Counted from the first letter of the stretch, positions 42,342 to 53,248 are shown. The stretch is DNA of 64,000 nt from Cupriavidus oxalaticus (GCF_016894385.1 NZ_CP069812.1:1116001-1180000); one strand, 5' to 3'. Notes: generated from the letters alone by a model not told the origin. Program-made: numbers and translations.

Positions 42342-43463
42342 TCAGTTGGCCAGCGCGCGCCCGACGATCAGCGGATCGGCTTGGCCGATCGCAGTGGTGT
42401 CCCGGTTGGCATAGGGGAAGCGCGACAGGATGTAGCGCAGCGCATTGAGCCGCGCGCGCTTCTTGCAATCCGAGCGGATCACCGTCCACGGCGCGTCGGC
42501 GGTATCGGTATGCGCGAACATCGCCTCCTTGGCGCGGGTGTACTCCTCCCATTTGTCGAGCGAAGCAATGTCGACCGGGCTGAGCTTCCATTGCTTGAGC
42601 GGATGGATCTCGCGTTCGCGGAAGCGGCGGCGCTGCTCTTTCTGGCTGACCGAGAACCAGAACTTGAACAGGTGGATGCCGCTGCGCACCAGGTGGCGCT
42701 CGAACTCCGGGGCCTGCTGCAGGAAGTCCTGGTACTCACGCGCGGAGCAGAAGCCCATCACGTGTTCGACGCCGGCGCGGTTGTACCAGGAGCGGTCGAA
42801 CAGCACGATTTCACCGGCGGCCGGCAGGTGCTGCACGTAGCGCTGGAAATACCACTGTCCGCGTTCGGATTCCGTCGGTTTTTCAAGTGCCACCACCCGG
42901 GCGCCGCGCGGGTTCATGTGTTCCATGAAGCGTTTGATGGTGCCGCCCTTGCCGGCGGCATCGCGGCCTTCGAACAGGATCACCACGCGCTGCCCGGTCT
43001 CGCGTACCCAGGCCTGGAACTTGAGCAGCTCGACCTGCAGGCGGTATTTCTGCTTTTCGTAATTGCGGCGCGACATCAGGTTCTGGTAAGGGTAGGCGCC
43101 GTCGCGCCAGCCGGCCGCAAGTTCATCGTCGGGCTGCCGCCGGCGGCCTGCCTGCCAGGCACCGGGATCGCCTTCCAGGATCAGGCTGCGCAACTGCGCG
43201 GCCTCATCGGGCGCCAGGCCGTCGAGCAGCGTGCGCATGGCGTCGAGCATGCTGGCACCATGCCCGGCGTGGCTGGCGAGGATGTCCTGCATGCTGCTGG
43301 CGGCTACCTGCACGGCGGCATCGACGGCGCCGCTGATTTCATTGCGTTCGGCCGACAGGGCCGTGTTGGTCGGCAGCACATCGCCGCGCGCGGCAGGGCG
43401 GGGCTGCGAAGTGACGTGGGTATGGACGTGAGCATGGGGGGCAGGCGTGTCGCGATCGGTCAT
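42342..43463 (-). CDS. ppk2: polyphosphate kinase 2
   Basis: 373-residue PPK2 class I enzyme that phosphorylates nucleoside diphosphates or monophosphates with polyphosphate. Walker A EGRDAAGKGGTIKRF is near 170, EKPTESERGQWYFQRY follows, Walker B region FDRSWYNRAGVEHVMGFC is near 225, and the lid has RRRFREREIHPLKQWK. The N-terminal 100 residues are a helical extension without clear family. Start ATG 43461-43463. Cupriavidus relatives carry several PPK2 paralogues, so nucleotide preference cannot be assigned. Confidence 0.93.
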   Translation of the reverse strand: MTDRDTPAPHAHVHTHVTSQPRPAARGDVLPTNTALSAERNEISGAVDAAVQVAASSMQDILASHAGHGASMLDAMRTLLDGLAPDEAAQLRSLILEGDPGAWQAGRRRQPDDELAAGWRDGAYPYQNLMSRRNYEKQKYRLQVELLKFQAWVRETGQRVVILFEGRDAAGKGGTIKRFMEHMNPRGARVVALEKPTESERGQWYFQRYVQHLPAAGEIVLFDRSWYNRAGVEHVMGFCSAREYQDFLQQAPEFERHLVRSGIHLFKFWFSVSQKEQRRRFREREIHPLKQWKLSPVDIASLDKWEEYTRAKEAMFAHTDTADAPWTVIRSDCKKRARLNALRYILSRFPYANRDTTAIGQADPLIVGRALAN

Positions 43464-43478
43464 GTGCAGTCCTTTCGT

Positions 43479-43694
43479 TCAGGCCACACGCTGGCGCAGG
43501 ATCTGGTAGAGCTGGTCCTTGATCTGCAGCTTCTCCTTTTTCAGCCGCTCGATCTCGAAGCCCGACGCCGGCACCAGGCCGGACTCCATGTTGTGGATCT
43601 CCTGGTCCAGCGCATTGTGGCGATGGAACAGGCGGGCGAAGCGGGTGTCCTGCGTCTTCAGGAGCGAGATCTGGTCGCGGTATTCGGGAAACAT
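43479..43694 (-). CDS. DUF465/YdcH-like small coiled-coil protein
   Basis: 71 residues, start ATG 43692-43694 (MFPEYRDQISLLKTQDTRFARLF). The YdcH-like pattern is a short helix, the HNALDQEIHNME segment, then a Lys/Glu-rich amphipathic helix (FEIERLKKEKLQIKDQLYQIL). Function unknown; these proteins form small helical hairpins. It lies 15 bp upstream of ppk2 and is probably cotranscribed. Confidence 0.85.
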   Translation of the reverse strand: MFPEYRDQISLLKTQDTRFARLFHRHNALDQEIHNMESGLVPASGFEIERLKKEKLQIKDQLYQILRQRVA

Positions 43695-43856
43695 GCGGGC
43701 TCTCCTCGGCTTGATCCGCGCACACGGGGCGTGGCGCATGGATTCATTCTGGGGAGGGCAGGGAGGCGCGACATTGACGGGGATCATGGTCGGCCGGGGC
43801 GGCGGGAAATATGCGAATAGTCTGTGCGCGCCGGCAAGCGCCGCGGCCGGAAAGCA

Positions 43857-43895
43857 AAACGCCCGCCGGGGTGAAGTTCACCGCGGCGGGCGTTT
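43857..43895 (-). terminator. terminator of suhB
   Basis: A long stem with arms AAACGCCCGCCG / CGGCGGGCGTTT and an inner GGTGAA-G-TTCACC hairpin lies 37 bp after the minus-strand suhB stop. Its A run at 43856-43859 becomes the T run on the minus strand. Confidence 0.88.
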
Positions 43896-43932
43896 GTGTC
43901 GCGGGCGATGGCCATCAGGCCATGCCGCGGAC

Positions 43933-44754
43933 TCAGGCAGTGGCCGGCTTGGCGTTGTCGAGCGAGTACGGCGACAGCAGGCGCACCATCTGGGCAAAGG
44001 CCTTGGGGTTGCCCGCCAGCACTTCGCCTTGCTCCATCTGGCGCGGCTCGCCGTTGTAGTTGCCGACCAGGCCGCCCGACTCGGTGATCAGCAGCATGCC
44101 GGCGGCCATGTCCCACGGCTTCAGGCCGCGCTCGAAGAAGCCGTCCAGGCGGCCGCAGGCGACATAGGCCAGGTCCAGCGCGGCGGCGCCCGGGCGGCGC
44201 AGGCCGGCGCAGCTGCGCGTCATCAGCGAGAAGACCTCGAGGTATTCATCCACGCCTTCCAGGTCGCGGAACGGGAAGCCGGTGCCGATCAGGCAGTCGG
44301 CCAGCTTGTCGCGGCGGGTCACGCGGATGCGGCGGTTGTTCAGGAAGGCGCCGGCGCCCTTGCTGGCGGTGAACAGCTCGTCGCGGGTCGGGTCGTAGAC
44401 CACGGCCTGCACCGGCGTGCCGCGGTGCAGCTGGGCGATCGAGACCGCGTACTGCGGGAAGCCGTGGATGAAGTTGGTGGTGCCGTCGAGCGGGTCGATG
44501 ACCCAGGTGTATTCGTGGGCGTCTTCGCCTTCGGCCCAGGACTGGCCGGACTCTTCCGCTAGAATGGCGTGTTCCGGGTAGGCGGTGCGGATGATCTCGA
44601 TGATCGCGGCTTCGGCGGCGCGGTCGACCTCGGTAACGAAATCGTTGTGTTGCTTGCGCGAGACGCGCACCAGATCGACGTCGAGCGACGCGCGGTTGAT
44701 GATGGATCCCGCCTTGCGGGCCGCCTTGATGGCGATATTGAGCATCGGATGCAT
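43933..44754 (-). CDS. suhB: inositol-phosphate phosphatase SuhB family
   Basis: 273-residue inositol monophosphatase-family protein. The metal motif EESG is near residue 67, the DPLDGTTNF core near 90, and [10 protein letters not shown] near 218. Start ATG 44752-44754 has GGAGAG upstream; another ATG at 44775 is less well placed. In E. coli SuhB also assists rRNA antitermination. It is divergent from trmJ. Confidence 0.94.
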   Translation of the reverse strand: MHPMLNIAIKAARKAGSIINRASLDVDLVRVSRKQHNDFVTEVDRAAEAAIIEIIRTAYPEHAILAEESGQSWAEGEDAHEYTWVIDPLDGTTNFIHGFPQYAVSIAQLHRGTPVQAVVYDPTRDELFTASKGAGAFLNNRRIRVTRRDKLADCLIGTGFPFRDLEGVDEYLEVFSLMTRSCAGLRRPGAAALDLAYVACGRLDGFFERGLKPWDMAAGMLLITESGGLVGNYNGEPRQMEQGEVLAGNPKAFAQMVRLLSPYSLDNAKPATA

Positions 44755-44945
44755 GAATCTCTCCAGGCCGGCCATGAAGATGCGGCGGGGCGCCACGGCA
44801 CCGCGCGCCCGCTCATGGGCAGCTGACAACACAACGGATTGTAGAAGAACGCAGGGCGTCGCCGGTCCGGTACTGGATGTGCCGCGAAAGTCTCGCGGGC
44901 ACGCCCCGACCTGGCGCCGCGCCAGAGAAGAACCCCGAATTGTAT

Positions 44946-45794
44946 ATGAACCCGGCAAATGATACGAGCCGCCCCGCGGGCGGGCCTGATGCGCCACACC
45001 CGGCCGGTGCAGGGCCCGATGCCTTCGGCCGCGTGCGCTTCGTGCTGGTCGAGACCAGCCACCCGGGCAACGTCGGCTCGGTCGCGCGGGCGATCAAGAC
45101 CATGGGCTTCGGCAGCCTGGTGCTGGTCTCGCCGCGCGAGCCTGACGTGCTTCGGCATGCCGATGCCATCGCCATGGCCAGCGGGGCCGACGATGTGCTG
45201 GCCGGCGCCGTCATCGTCGACCAGATCGACGCGGCCCTGGCCGGCGCGGCGCTGACCGTGGCCATGACAGCGCGCCAGCGCGAGTTCGGGCCGCCCCGGC
45301 TGCTGCCGCGCGCCGCGGCCGCGCGCGCCTGCCGGACGCTGGCCGGCAGTGGCGACATCGCCTTTGTCTTTGGCAACGAGCGCTATGGGCTGCCCAACGA
45401 AGTGGTCGAGCGCTGCGCGGCAGTCACGCATATCCCCGCCAACCCCGCCTATACCTCGCTCAACCTGGCACAGGCCGTGCAACTGATCGCGTACGAGATG
45501 CGGATGGCGCTGCTCGATGCAGTCCCCGCCGCCGCTGCGGCGGCGGACGCGGGCGCCAATATCGGCTATGCTGGTGAGCCGGCGACAGCAGAGCAGGTCG
45601 AGGCCATGTTCGGGCACCTGCAGTCAGGCCTGGAGGCGATCGGCTTTCTCGATCCCGCCAACCCGCGCAAGCTGATGTCGCGGCTGCGCCGGCTGCTGGC
45701 CCGCAGCGGGCTGGAGCGCGAGGAAGTCAACATCCTGCGCGGCATCGCCAAGCATATGCTGGTGGCGCGGGGCCAGCCGGACCGCAAGGCGTAA
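44946..45794 (+). CDS. trmJ: tRNA (cytidine/uridine-2'-O-)-methyltransferase TrmJ
   Basis: SPOUT-class methyltransferase that modifies residue 32 of tRNAs. 282 residues, ATG at 44946. The N-terminal SpoU core shows [26 protein letters not shown] near 27, the trefoil-knot [15 protein letters not shown] near 145 and [15 protein letters not shown] near 172. The C-terminal helical extension has [33 protein letters not shown] in pieces, typical of TrmJ. The first 25 residues are low-complexity. It is followed by cysE. Confidence 0.94.
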   Translation: MNPANDTSRPAGGPDAPHPAGAGPDAFGRVRFVLVETSHPGNVGSVARAIKTMGFGSLVLVSPREPDVLRHADAIAMASGADDVLAGAVIVDQIDAALAGAALTVAMTARQREFGPPRLLPRAAAARACRTLAGSGDIAFVFGNERYGLPNEVVERCAAVTHIPANPAYTSLNLAQAVQLIAYEMRMALLDAVPAAAAAADAGANIGYAGEPATAEQVEAMFGHLQSGLEAIGFLDPANPRKLMSRLRRLLARSGLEREEVNILRGIAKHMLVARGQPDRKA

Positions 45795-46103
45795 CTGGAG
45801 AGAAGCACAGTGGCAGCAACCCGCAGCATTCCGAGGCTGGACGACGCAGGCGTACGTGGCAAGCGCGCACGCTGTCGGCCCGTCGCGGCGGGTTGGCGCG
45901 CGCCGGGGCGATGTTGATCGCCGCACTGCCGCTGCAAGATCCCTGACGGATCCGGGGCCAATGGCCGGCGCCAGAACGCCGGCCGCAAATCCCTTACACT
46001 CCCTGATCCCGTCCCCACCGGCCACCGACCTCGCCGGCGACCCTGCCCCAGGTGCAAGCCTTGCGTGGCGCGGCGCACGGCGCGGCAACACGACACGACC
46101 AAG
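45795..46103. other. trmJ-cysE intergenic region
   Basis: About 309 bp without a convincing gene. The only structure I see is a perfect 8-bp hairpin GGCCGGCG-CCAGAA-CGCCGGCC at 45963-45984, without a T run, and a TACACT hexamer soon after it (about 45995) that might be a -10 element for cysE. Confidence 0.4.
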
Positions 46104-46847
46104 ATGTTCTCTCGCCTTAAGGAAGATATCGACACGATCATGCTGCGCGATCCCGCCGCGCGCAGCCGCCTGGAAGTCCTGACCTGCTATCCCGGCCTGC
46201 ATGCCGTGGTGTTCCACCGCTTTGCGCACGCGTGCTGGAACGGCGGCTTCCATTGGCTGGGGCGCTGGATCTCGCACTGGTCGCGCTTCCTGACCGGCAT
46301 CGAGATCCATCCGGCGGTGAAGCTGGGGCGCAGGGTGTTTATCGACCACGGCATGGGCGTGGTGATCGGCGAGACCGCCGAGATCGGCGACGACTGCACC
46401 ATCTACCAGGGCGTGACGCTGGGCGGCACCTCGCTGTACAAGGGCCAGAAGCGGCATCCGACGCTGGGCGCGAACGTGGTGGTGAGCGCGGGCGCCAAGG
46501 TGCTGGGCGGTTTCCTGGTGGGCGACGGCGCGCGCGTGGGCTCGAACGCCGTGGTGCTCAAGCCGGTGCCGCCCGGCGCGACCGCGGTGGGCGTGCCGGC
46601 GCGCATCATCCTGCCCGATGCGCCGGCGGCGCAGCAGGGCGCCAGGCAGGAGTTCTCGGCCTACGGCATCACGCCCAATGCGGACGACCCGGTGTCGCTG
46701 GCGCTCAAGAGCCTGATCGACAATGCCGCGCGCCAGCATGAGCGCATCGAGGCCGTGCTGGCCGCGCTGGACCGGCTGGGCGAGCATCTGGAGAACACGC
46801 CGAACGACCGCTTCGATGCGAGCGAGTTGCGCAAGCTGATGAAGTAG
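46104..46847 (+). CDS. cysE: serine O-acetyltransferase
   Basis: Makes O-acetylserine for cysteine synthesis. 247 residues from the ATG at 46104. Helical N-domain, then a left-handed beta helix with [44 protein letters not shown] in sections, including the catalytic DHG and His of the family. The beta helix ends with [12 protein letters not shown] further 60-residue Ala-rich/helical tail (from about 185) is longer than in compact SATs such as the E. coli C-terminus. Confidence 0.95.
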   Translation: MFSRLKEDIDTIMLRDPAARSRLEVLTCYPGLHAVVFHRFAHACWNGGFHWLGRWISHWSRFLTGIEIHPAVKLGRRVFIDHGMGVVIGETAEIGDDCTIYQGVTLGGTSLYKGQKRHPTLGANVVVSAGAKVLGGFLVGDGARVGSNAVVLKPVPPGATAVGVPARIILPDAPAAQQGARQEFSAYGITPNADDPVSLALKSLIDNAARQHERIEAVLAALDRLGEHLENTPNDRFDASELRKLMK

Positions 46848-46856
46848 AGAAAGAAG

Positions 46857-46883
46857 GCGGCCGCAAATGGCCGCTTTTCTTTT
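46857..46883. terminator. terminator between cysE and lpxH
   Basis: GCGGCC-GCAAAT-GGCCGC followed by TTTTCTTTT. It serves the plus-strand cysE and lies just before the convergent lpxH stop. Confidence 0.85.
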
Positions 46884-46891
46884 GCGTGATC

Positions 46892-47689
46892 TCAGTCGGT
46901 CTGCGGCAGCAGGCTGAAACCGCCGCCGTCGAGCTGCAGCACGGCGGCGCGCGGATGGCGGCCGTCCAGGTCCCAGTCGGTCAGCACCCAGCGCACGCCC
47001 GCAGCGTGTTCGTGGCGCGCCGGGCGATGGGTGTGGCCATGCACCATCAGCCGGGCGCCGGCCATGCCGAAGAGTTCGGCCGCGGCAGCGGGCGCCACGT
47101 CGCCATAGACCACCGGTACGCCGTTGCCCTCGGCGGCCTGCCGCGCGCGGTTGCCTTCGCTGTCCGCGCGCAGCTTGCGTGCGATCGATAGCCGCGTACG
47201 CAGCGGCAGTGCCAGGAACAGCCGCTGCACCCAACCCTTGCGGGTCCAGCGGCGGAAACGGTTGTAGCGCTCGTCGTCGATGCACAGCATGTCGCCGTGG
47301 CTGAGCACCACGCGCTGGCCGGCGCAATCGATCACCGTGGGGTCGGGCAGCAGCTTCGCGCCCGCGGCGGCGGCAAAGCGCTCGCCAAGCAGGAAGTCGC
47401 GGTTGCCGTGCATCAGGTAGACGGCAACGCCGCGTGCGGCCAGCGCGCGCAGGGCGCCGGCCACGCGTTGTGCGAACGGCGAGTCGGTTTCCTCGTCGCC
47501 GATCCAGAATTCAAAGAAATCGCCCAGGATAAACAGCGTGCGCGCGCCGTGCGCGGCGCGCTCGAGCGTGCGCTCGAACGCCGCCAGCGTGCGTGGCATG
47601 CCGGGCGTGAGATGGAGGTCTGAAATGAACCACGCCGGCGCCTGTACCGCGAAGGGACCGGCCACCGGCGTGCGGGGGATTGCGGTCAT
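46892..47689 (-). CDS. lpxH: UDP-2,3-diacylglucosamine diphosphatase LpxH
   Basis: Lipid A pathway hydrolase making lipid X from UDP-2,3-diacylglucosamine at the inner membrane. 265 residues, start ATG 47687-47689. The metallophosphoesterase blocks are all present: FISDLHL near 20, GDFFEFWIGDEE near 55, HGNRDF near 93, SHGD near 128 and HGHTH near 215. It has an N-terminal extension of about 15 residues. Confidence 0.95.
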   Translation of the reverse strand: MTAIPRTPVAGPFAVQAPAWFISDLHLTPGMPRTLAAFERTLERAAHGARTLFILGDFFEFWIGDEETDSPFAQRVAGALRALAARGVAVYLMHGNRDFLLGERFAAAAGAKLLPDPTVIDCAGQRVVLSHGDMLCIDDERYNRFRRWTRKGWVQRLFLALPLRTRLSIARKLRADSEGNRARQAAEGNGVPVVYGDVAPAAAAELFGMAGARLMVHGHTHRPARHEHAAGVRWVLTDWDLDGRHPRAAVLQLDGGGFSLLPQTD

Positions 47690-47788
47690 GCGCGGGGTCG
47701 GGAAGCAGGTGCCGGCAGGGCCGGGCGCGCGTAACCGCAATCAGGGTGCATGGCTTGCTCGACGCCTGGTCGACGATTTAGTCGACGA

Positions 47789-48289
47789 TTACTCGACGAC
47801 GGTGGCCTTCTCGATCACCACGTCTTCCAGCGGCACGTCCTGGTGGAAGCCCGAGCTGCCAGTGCGCACGCCCTTGATCTGGTCGACCACGTCGGTGCCC
47901 TCCACGACCTTGCCGAACACGGCGTAGCCGAAGCCCTGCGGCGTCGGCGAGGTGAAGTTCAGGAAGTCGTTGTCGACCACGTTGATGAAGAACTGTGCGG
48001 TGGCCGAGTGGGGCGCATTGGTGCGTGCCATGGCCACGGTGTAGCGGTCGTTCTTCAGGCCGTTGCCGGCTTCGTTCTCGATCGGCGCGTCGGTGCCCTT
48101 TTGCTTCATGCCGGGCTCGAAGCCGCCACCCTGGATCATGAAGTTCTTGATCACGCGGTGGAAGATGGTGTTGTCATAGTGGCCCTTGCGGACGTACGAC
48201 AGGAAGTTCTCGACCGATTTCGGTGCCTTCTCGGCGTCGAGTTCGATGGTGATGACACCCTGGTTGGTTTGGAGCTGGACCTTGGTCAT
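47789..48289 (-). CDS. ppiB: cytosolic cyclophilin PpiB
   Basis: Peptidyl-prolyl isomerase of the cyclophilin family without a signal peptide. 166 residues. Visible: [18 protein letters not shown] near residue 43, [18 protein letters not shown] near 87, [11 protein letters not shown] near 120. It sits 20 bp downstream of the exported paralogue and is about 55% alike by eye, so the pair arose by duplication. The upstream gap towards lpxH contains repeated GTCGACGATT. Confidence 0.95.
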   Translation of the reverse strand: MTKVQLQTNQGVITIELDAEKAPKSVENFLSYVRKGHYDNTIFHRVIKNFMIQGGGFEPGMKQKGTDAPIENEAGNGLKNDRYTVAMARTNAPHSATAQFFINVVDNDFLNFTSPTPQGFGYAVFGKVVEGTDVVDQIKGVRTGSSGFHQDVPLEDVVIEKATVVE

Positions 48290-48309
48290 GGTTTCCTCTG
48301 TACGGTGTG

Positions 48310-48894
48310 TTATTTGACGACAGTGGCCGACTCGATCACGATCGGCGAGGCCGGCACATTGCGCATGGGGCCGTAGGCCGTGGTCGGCACGCCCTTGATC
48401 TTGTCGATCGTGTCCATGCCTTCCACCACCTTGCCGAAGACTGCGTAGCCGTTGCCGTCCGGCTGCGGGTAGTCGAGATTCGGATTATCCACCACATTGA
48501 CGAAGAACTGCGCGGTGGCCGAATCGGGGTTGCTGGTGCGCGCCATGGCGAGCGTGCCGGCCTTGTTCTTCAGGCCGCCGCGGGCTTCCAGCGGGATCGG
48601 CGCGCGCGTGGGCTTTTCCTTCATGTCGCGGTCGAAGCCGCCGCCCTGCACCATGAAGCCGTTGATCACGCGGTGGAAGATGGTGCCGCTATAGAAGCCG
48701 CTCTTCACGTATTCCAGGAAGTTGGCCACGGTCTTGGGCGCCACGTCCGGGTACAGCTCGACCGTGAAATTGCCGGCGCTGGTGACGAACTGGACGCGCT
48801 CGGCGGCCTTCTGCTGCGCCAGCGCGCTGAACGACGACAACGCGAGTGCGCCTGCGGTCAGTGCGGCCAGGGCGATGCGACGGGAACGGATCAT
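48310..48894 (-). CDS. ppiA: periplasmic cyclophilin PpiA
   Basis: Exported cyclophilin. 194 residues from the ATG at 48892-48894, beginning with a Sec signal peptide ([27 protein letters not shown]; cleavage near residue 27). Core motifs parallel Ppi[17 protein letters not shown] and [18 protein letters not shown]. Role is proline isomerisation in the periplasm. A longer in-frame start (48939) would place non-signal residues first and is rejected. Confidence 0.94.
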   Translation of the reverse strand: MIRSRRIALAALTAGALALSSFSALAQQKAAERVQFVTSAGNFTVELYPDVAPKTVANFLEYVKSGFYSGTIFHRVINGFMVQGGGFDRDMKEKPTRAPIPLEARGGLKNKAGTLAMARTSNPDSATAQFFVNVVDNPNLDYPQPDGNGYAVFGKVVEGMDTIDKIKGVPTTAYGPMRNVPASPIVIESATVVK

Positions 48895-48966
48895 GGATGG
48901 AACTCCGGTGAGTCGGGATGCAAACGGCCCGGACGCCATTGCGCCCGGACCTTCTTGGCAGGGGCG

Positions 48967-49731
48967 TCAGTTGGCTGCCGGGGCGCTGGCCGGGGCCGGG
49001 CGCTGTGCCGGAGCCGGCTTGCGGGTGCCGGCCGGCGCGGCAGTTGTCCCGGTCGTGCCTGTCGCCGCCGGCGTGCCGGTGGCCGCGTCCGGGCGCAGCT
49101 GGCGCAACCCGGTGCTGGCGCGGGTGTCGGCCGGATTGCGGCGCAGTGCCTCGGCATAGGCCTGCTCGGCCAGGCGGCGGTAGACGTCGCCCAGGTTGGT
49201 GTAGGCGATGGCAAAGGCCGGCTTGACCTCGGTGGCCAGCAGCAGTTCGGCCTCGGCGCGCTTCAGGTCGCCGCGCTTGGCGTAGAGCAGCGCCAGGTTG
49301 TTATGGGGCTCGGGCAATTCGGGGAAGTCCGCCGCCATTTCCGTGAAGGCCTGGATGGCGGCGTCCTCGCGCCCGGACTGCGCCAGCGCCCAGGCGCGCT
49401 GGAAGCGGGCCTGCGCGTTGCGCGGATTGGCCGCGATCACGCGGTCGAAACCCTTGATGGCTTCGTCATAGCGGCGCGCATTGGCGGCCTGCTGGGCCTC
49501 GCTCATGCCGGGGTCGGTCGAGCGGATGCCGTCCACCGGCGAGGTGGGCGCGGGCAGCGACAGCGGTCCGTGCTGGGCCTGCGCGGGGCCGGCCAGCGCG
49601 GCGGCAAGCGCCAGGACGGCCGCGGCGGCCAGTGCCTGACGCAAGTGGAGCGGGCGGAGCGGGCGTGCAGGCGCGGCGATCGACGCGTCGGCGGACGCGG
49701 CTGGGGACGAGGAGGGCAGCAGCAGGCTCAT
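48967..49731 (-). CDS. exported TPR protein
   Basis: 254 residues, start ATG 49729-49731. A rather long N-region precedes a hydrophobic segment ALAAAAVLALAAALAGPAQAQ (residues about 33-53), a likely signal peptide. Four or so tetratricopeptide-like helical pairs follow (ARRYDEAIKGFDRVIAANPRNAQARFQRAWAL, DLKRAEAELLLATEVKP, AIAYTNLGDVYRRLAEQAYAEALRRNP). The tail is Thr/Ala/Pro-rich. Periplasmic scaffold role is inferred; no partner is known. It is divergent from cysS. Confidence 0.86.
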   Translation of the reverse strand: MSLLLPSSSPAASADASIAAPARPLRPLHLRQALAAAAVLALAAALAGPAQAQHGPLSLPAPTSPVDGIRSTDPGMSEAQQAANARRYDEAIKGFDRVIAANPRNAQARFQRAWALAQSGREDAAIQAFTEMAADFPELPEPHNNLALLYAKRGDLKRAEAELLLATEVKPAFAIAYTNLGDVYRRLAEQAYAEALRRNPADTRASTGLRQLRPDAATGTPAATGTTGTTAAPAGTRKPAPAQRPAPASAPAAN

Positions 49732-49936
49732 TGAAGACGGGTCCGTTATACTCGGCGGCATTCTAGCAAAGCGGCACGGCCGGCACTAAAGCCATGGCCC
49801 GGGCAAGCGCTGGCAAGCGCTGGCGGCCGCGGCAAGTTCCCCAGGCGCGCGGCCTACCGGCACATCGCCTTCCGGTAAGATATGGGGCGCGGCGGAATTG
49901 CGCCAGTGCCGCCCCCCTGACCATTCACTTCGTTTC

Positions 49937-51325
49937 ATGCAGCCTCTGAACATCTACAACACGCTCGCGCGTGAGAAGCAGCCATTCGTGCCCATCGAAC
50001 CCGGCAAGGTCCGCATGTATGTCTGCGGCATGACGGTGTACGACTACTGCCACGTCGGCCACGCGCGCGTGATGGTGGTGTTCGACATGGTGCATCGCTG
50101 GCTGCGTGCCGCCGGCTACGAGGTGACATATGTGCAGAACATCACGGATATCGACGACAAGATCATCCGCCGCGCCGCCGAGAACGGCGAGACCATCGGC
50201 GCGCTGACCACGCGCTTCATCCAGTACATGCATGAGGATGCCGCCGCACTGGGCGTGATCCGTCCCGACCACGAGCCGCGCGCGACCGACTACGTGCCGC
50301 AGATGCTCGACATGATCGGCAAGCTGGAGGCGAAGGGGCTGGCCTACCAGGCCAGCGATGGCGACGTGAACTACTCGGTGCGCAAGTTCGACGGCTATGG
50401 CAAGTTGTCCGGCAAGTCGCTGGAAGACCTGCGCGCGGGCGAGCGCGTCAGTGCCAACGATGCCAAGCAGGACCCGCTCGACTTCGTGCTGTGGAAGTCC
50501 GCCAAGGCCAGCGAGCCGCCCGAGACCAAGTGGCAGTCGAAGTGGGGCAGCGGCCGCCCGGGCTGGCACATTGAATGCTCTGCCATGAGCTGCGCGCTGC
50601 TGGGCGAGCATTTCGACATCCATGGCGGCGGGGCGGATTTGCAGTTCCCGCACCATGAGAACGAGATCGCGCAATCGGAAGGCGCCAGCGGCAAGCCGTT
50701 CGTCAACATGTGGATGCACAACGGTTTCGTGCGCATCAACGACGAAAAAATGTCCAAGTCGCTCGGCAATTTCTTCACGATCCGCGAAGTGCTGAAGGCG
50801 TACGACGCCGAAGTCGTGCGCTTCTTCATCCTGCGCGCGCACTACCGCAGCCCGCTGAACTACAGCGACGCGCACCTGGACGACGCGCGCCATGCGCTGA
50901 CGCGCCTGTACACCGCGCTGAAGGACACGCAGCCCGGCGGCTGCGCGGTCGACTGGGACGAGCCGCACGCCAGGCGCTTCGCTGAAGCCATGGGCGATGA
51001 CTTCAACACGCCGATCGCGATGTCGGTGCTGTTCGACCTGGCCAGCGAGATCAACCGCACCGGCTCGACCGCCGCCGCGCGCCAACTCAAGGCGCTGGCC
51101 GGCACGCTGGGGCTGCTCGAGCGGGATCCGCATACCTTCCTGCAGGGCGGCAAGTCCGAGGATGGTCCCAGTGCGGAGGAAATCGAAGCCAGCATCGCTG
51201 CGCGCAAGGCGGCCAAGGCCGAGCGCAACTTCGCCGAAGCCGACCGCATCCGCGCCGAACTGCTTGCCGCCGGCATCGTGCTGGAAGACAAGCCGGGCGG
51301 TGCGACCGAGTGGAGGCGTGCTTGA
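49937..51325 (+). CDS. cysS: cysteinyl-tRNA synthetase
   Basis: Charges tRNA-Cys. 462 residues, start ATG 49937. Class I signatures: zinc/active-site Cys in YVCGMTVYD, the HIGH motif as HVGHAR near 36, IECSAMS near 215, [11 protein letters not shown] near 240 and KMSKS near 272. The DALR/anticodon part is complete. The stop overlaps the start of the following glycosylase gene. Confidence 0.97.
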   Translation: MQPLNIYNTLAREKQPFVPIEPGKVRMYVCGMTVYDYCHVGHARVMVVFDMVHRWLRAAGYEVTYVQNITDIDDKIIRRAAENGETIGALTTRFIQYMHEDAAALGVIRPDHEPRATDYVPQMLDMIGKLEAKGLAYQASDGDVNYSVRKFDGYGKLSGKSLEDLRAGERVSANDAKQDPLDFVLWKSAKASEPPETKWQSKWGSGRPGWHIECSAMSCALLGEHFDIHGGGADLQFPHHENEIAQSEGASGKPFVNMWMHNGFVRINDEKMSKSLGNFFTIREVLKAYDAEVVRFFILRAHYRSPLNYSDAHLDDARHALTRLYTALKDTQPGGCAVDWDEPHARRFAEAMGDDFNTPIAMSVLFDLASEINRTGSTAAARQLKALAGTLGLLERDPHTFLQGGKSEDGPSAEEIEASIAARKAAKAERNFAEADRIRAELLAAGIVLEDKPGGATEWRRA

Positions 51326-52161
51326 ACGCTGCCGCGCGCAAGCCTGCCAACGCCGCCGTGCCGGCAGCAGCCGGCCGGTCGAAGGCGTCCGGCCCGCGTC
51401 CGGGCAAGGCGGGCGCCAGCGAGGCGCCGCTACCGGAAGGCGCGGCTGCGGGCAAGGCGGCGGCCAAGGCCACGCGCAACGCCAAGGCGGTATTGCCCGA
51501 GGCCGACGCGGTACCGCTGCCGGTCGAGACCGTCATCGACGCGGTCCGTCCCGCTTACTGGGACGAGGCCTGCGCCGACCTGATGAAGCGCGACCGCATC
51601 CTGCGCAAGATGATCCCGACCTACGGCCCGGCGCACCTGGTGTCGCGCGGCGATCCGTTCGTCACGCTGGCGCGCGCCGTGGTGGGCCAGCAGATCTCGG
51701 TCAAGGCGGCACAGTCGGTGTGGGAGCGCCTGCACGCGGCCTGTCCCAAGCTGACGCCGGCGCAGTTCCTGCGCGCGGGCACCGAGAAGCTGGCCGGCTG
51801 CGGATTGTCCAAGCGCAAGGCCGAGTACATGATCGACCTGGCCGATCACTTCAAGGCGGGCAGGGTGCACGTGGCCGAATGGGCGCAGATGGACGACGAA
51901 GCGGTGATCGCGGAGCTGACGCAGATCCGCGGCATCGGCCGCTGGACCGCCGAGATGTTCCTGATGTTCAACCTGATGCGGCCCAACGTGCTGCCGCTCG
52001 ACGACATCGGCCTGATCAATGCGATTTCCGCCAACTATTTCAGTGGCGAGCCGGTCACGCGCAGCGAGGCGCGCGAGGTGGCGGCCAACTGGGAGCCGTG
52101 GCGGACGGTGGCAACCTGGTATATGTGGCGTAGTCTGGACCCGTTGCCTGTGACGTACTAG
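51322..52161 (+). CDS. HhH-GPD DNA glycosylase (AlkA-like 3-methyladenine glycosylase)
   Basis: Base-excision glycosylase of the HhH-GPD superfamily. 279 residues from a TTG at 51322 that overlaps the cysS TGA; GGAGG lies 5 bp upstream inside cysS. An in-frame GTG at 51310 is an alternative. The first 60 residues are Ala/Lys-rich low complexity, unlike most family members. The folded part has [17 protein letters not shown] near 105, the Hh[16 protein letters not shown] near 200 and the catalytic Asp in [11 protein letters not shown] near 222. No FeS cysteines follow. Confidence 0.9.
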   Translation: MNAAARKPANAAVPAAAGRSKASGPRPGKAGASEAPLPEGAAAGKAAAKATRNAKAVLPEADAVPLPVETVIDAVRPAYWDEACADLMKRDRILRKMIPTYGPAHLVSRGDPFVTLARAVVGQQISVKAAQSVWERLHAACPKLTPAQFLRAGTEKLAGCGLSKRKAEYMIDLADHFKAGRVHVAEWAQMDDEAVIAELTQIRGIGRWTAEMFLMFNLMRPNVLPLDDIGLINAISANYFSGEPVTRSEAREVAANWEPWRTVATWYMWRSLDPLPVTY

Positions 52162-52276
52162 GCATCGGGACAACAAAAATCAGAAGCAGGTGCATCGCAC
52201 GCTATCTGGCAGGCGCTAAGATAGCGGCCAATTTCCGGTAGAATGCGCCCCTTCACAGACAGGTACGTGTGATTTT

Positions 52277-53248
52277 ATGAAAACCACCTTCCTGGATTTT
52301 GAGCAGCCCATTGCCGAGCTCGAGGCAAAGATCGAAGAACTGCGCTTCGTGCAGGACGATTCGGCTGTCGATATTTCCGAAGAGATTTCGCGGCTGGCCG
52401 GCAAGAGCCAGCAGCTGACCAAAGACATCTACGCCAACCTGACCCCGTGGCAGGTTGCGCAAATCGCCCGCCATCCCCAGCGCCCCTATACGCTGGACTA
52501 CGTGCGCGAGATCTTCACCGATTTCCACGAACTGCACGGCGACCGCACCTTTGCCGACGACCTGTCGATCGTCGGCGGCCTGGCGCGCTTCAACGGCCAG
52601 GCGTGCATGGTGATCGGCCACCAGAAGGGCCGTGACACGAAAGAGCGCGCCCTGCGCAATTTCGGCATGCCCAAGCCCGAGGGCTACCGCAAGGCCAAGC
52701 GGCTGATGGAACTGGCCGACAAGTTCGGCCTGCCGATCTTCACCTTCGTCGACACCCCGGGCGCATTCCCCGGCATCGACGCGGAAGAGCGCGGCCAGTC
52801 GGAAGCCATCGGCCACAACCTGTACGTGATGGCCGGCCTGAAGGTGCCCCTGATCGCCACCATCATCGGTGAAGGCGGTTCGGGCGGCGCGCTGGCGATC
52901 GCCGTCGGCGATGTGGTGCAGATGCTGCAGTTCGCCACCTACGCGGTGATCTCGCCGGAAGGCTGCGCCTCGATCCTGTGGAAGACCGCCGAGAAGGCGC
53001 CGGAAGCCGCCGAGGCGCTGGGCCTGACCGCGCACCGCCTGAAGGCGCTCGGCCTGATCGACAAGATCGTCAACGAGCCGCTCGGTGGCGCGCATCGCGA
53101 TCACAAGGCCATGGCGGCGCTGCTCAAGCGCACGCTGGCCGAGTCGCTGCGCCAGTTCCAGGGCATCAGCGTGAAGGAGCTGCAGGCGCGCCGCTACGAG
53201 CGCCTGCTGGCCTATGGCAAGTTCAAGGAAACCGGCGCCCCGGAATGA
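52277..53248 (+). CDS. accA: acetyl-CoA carboxylase carboxyltransferase alpha subunit
   Basis: Alpha subunit of the carboxyltransferase making malonyl-CoA with AccD. 323 residues, standard length. Visible: N-terminal [87 protein letters not shown] and [18 protein letters not shown] hexamer at 52239-52244 is a likely -10 element. The end overlaps tilS by 35 bp. Confidence 0.97.
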   Translation: MKTTFLDFEQPIAELEAKIEELRFVQDDSAVDISEEISRLAGKSQQLTKDIYANLTPWQVAQIARHPQRPYTLDYVREIFTDFHELHGDRTFADDLSIVGGLARFNGQACMVIGHQKGRDTKERALRNFGMPKPEGYRKAKRLMELADKFGLPIFTFVDTPGAFPGIDAEERGQSEAIGHNLYVMAGLKVPLIATIIGEGGSGGALAIAVGDVVQMLQFATYAVISPEGCASILWKTAEKAPEAAEALGLTAHRLKALGLIDKIVNEPLGGAHRDHKAMAALLKRTLAESLRQFQGISVKELQARRYERLLAYGKFKETGAPE

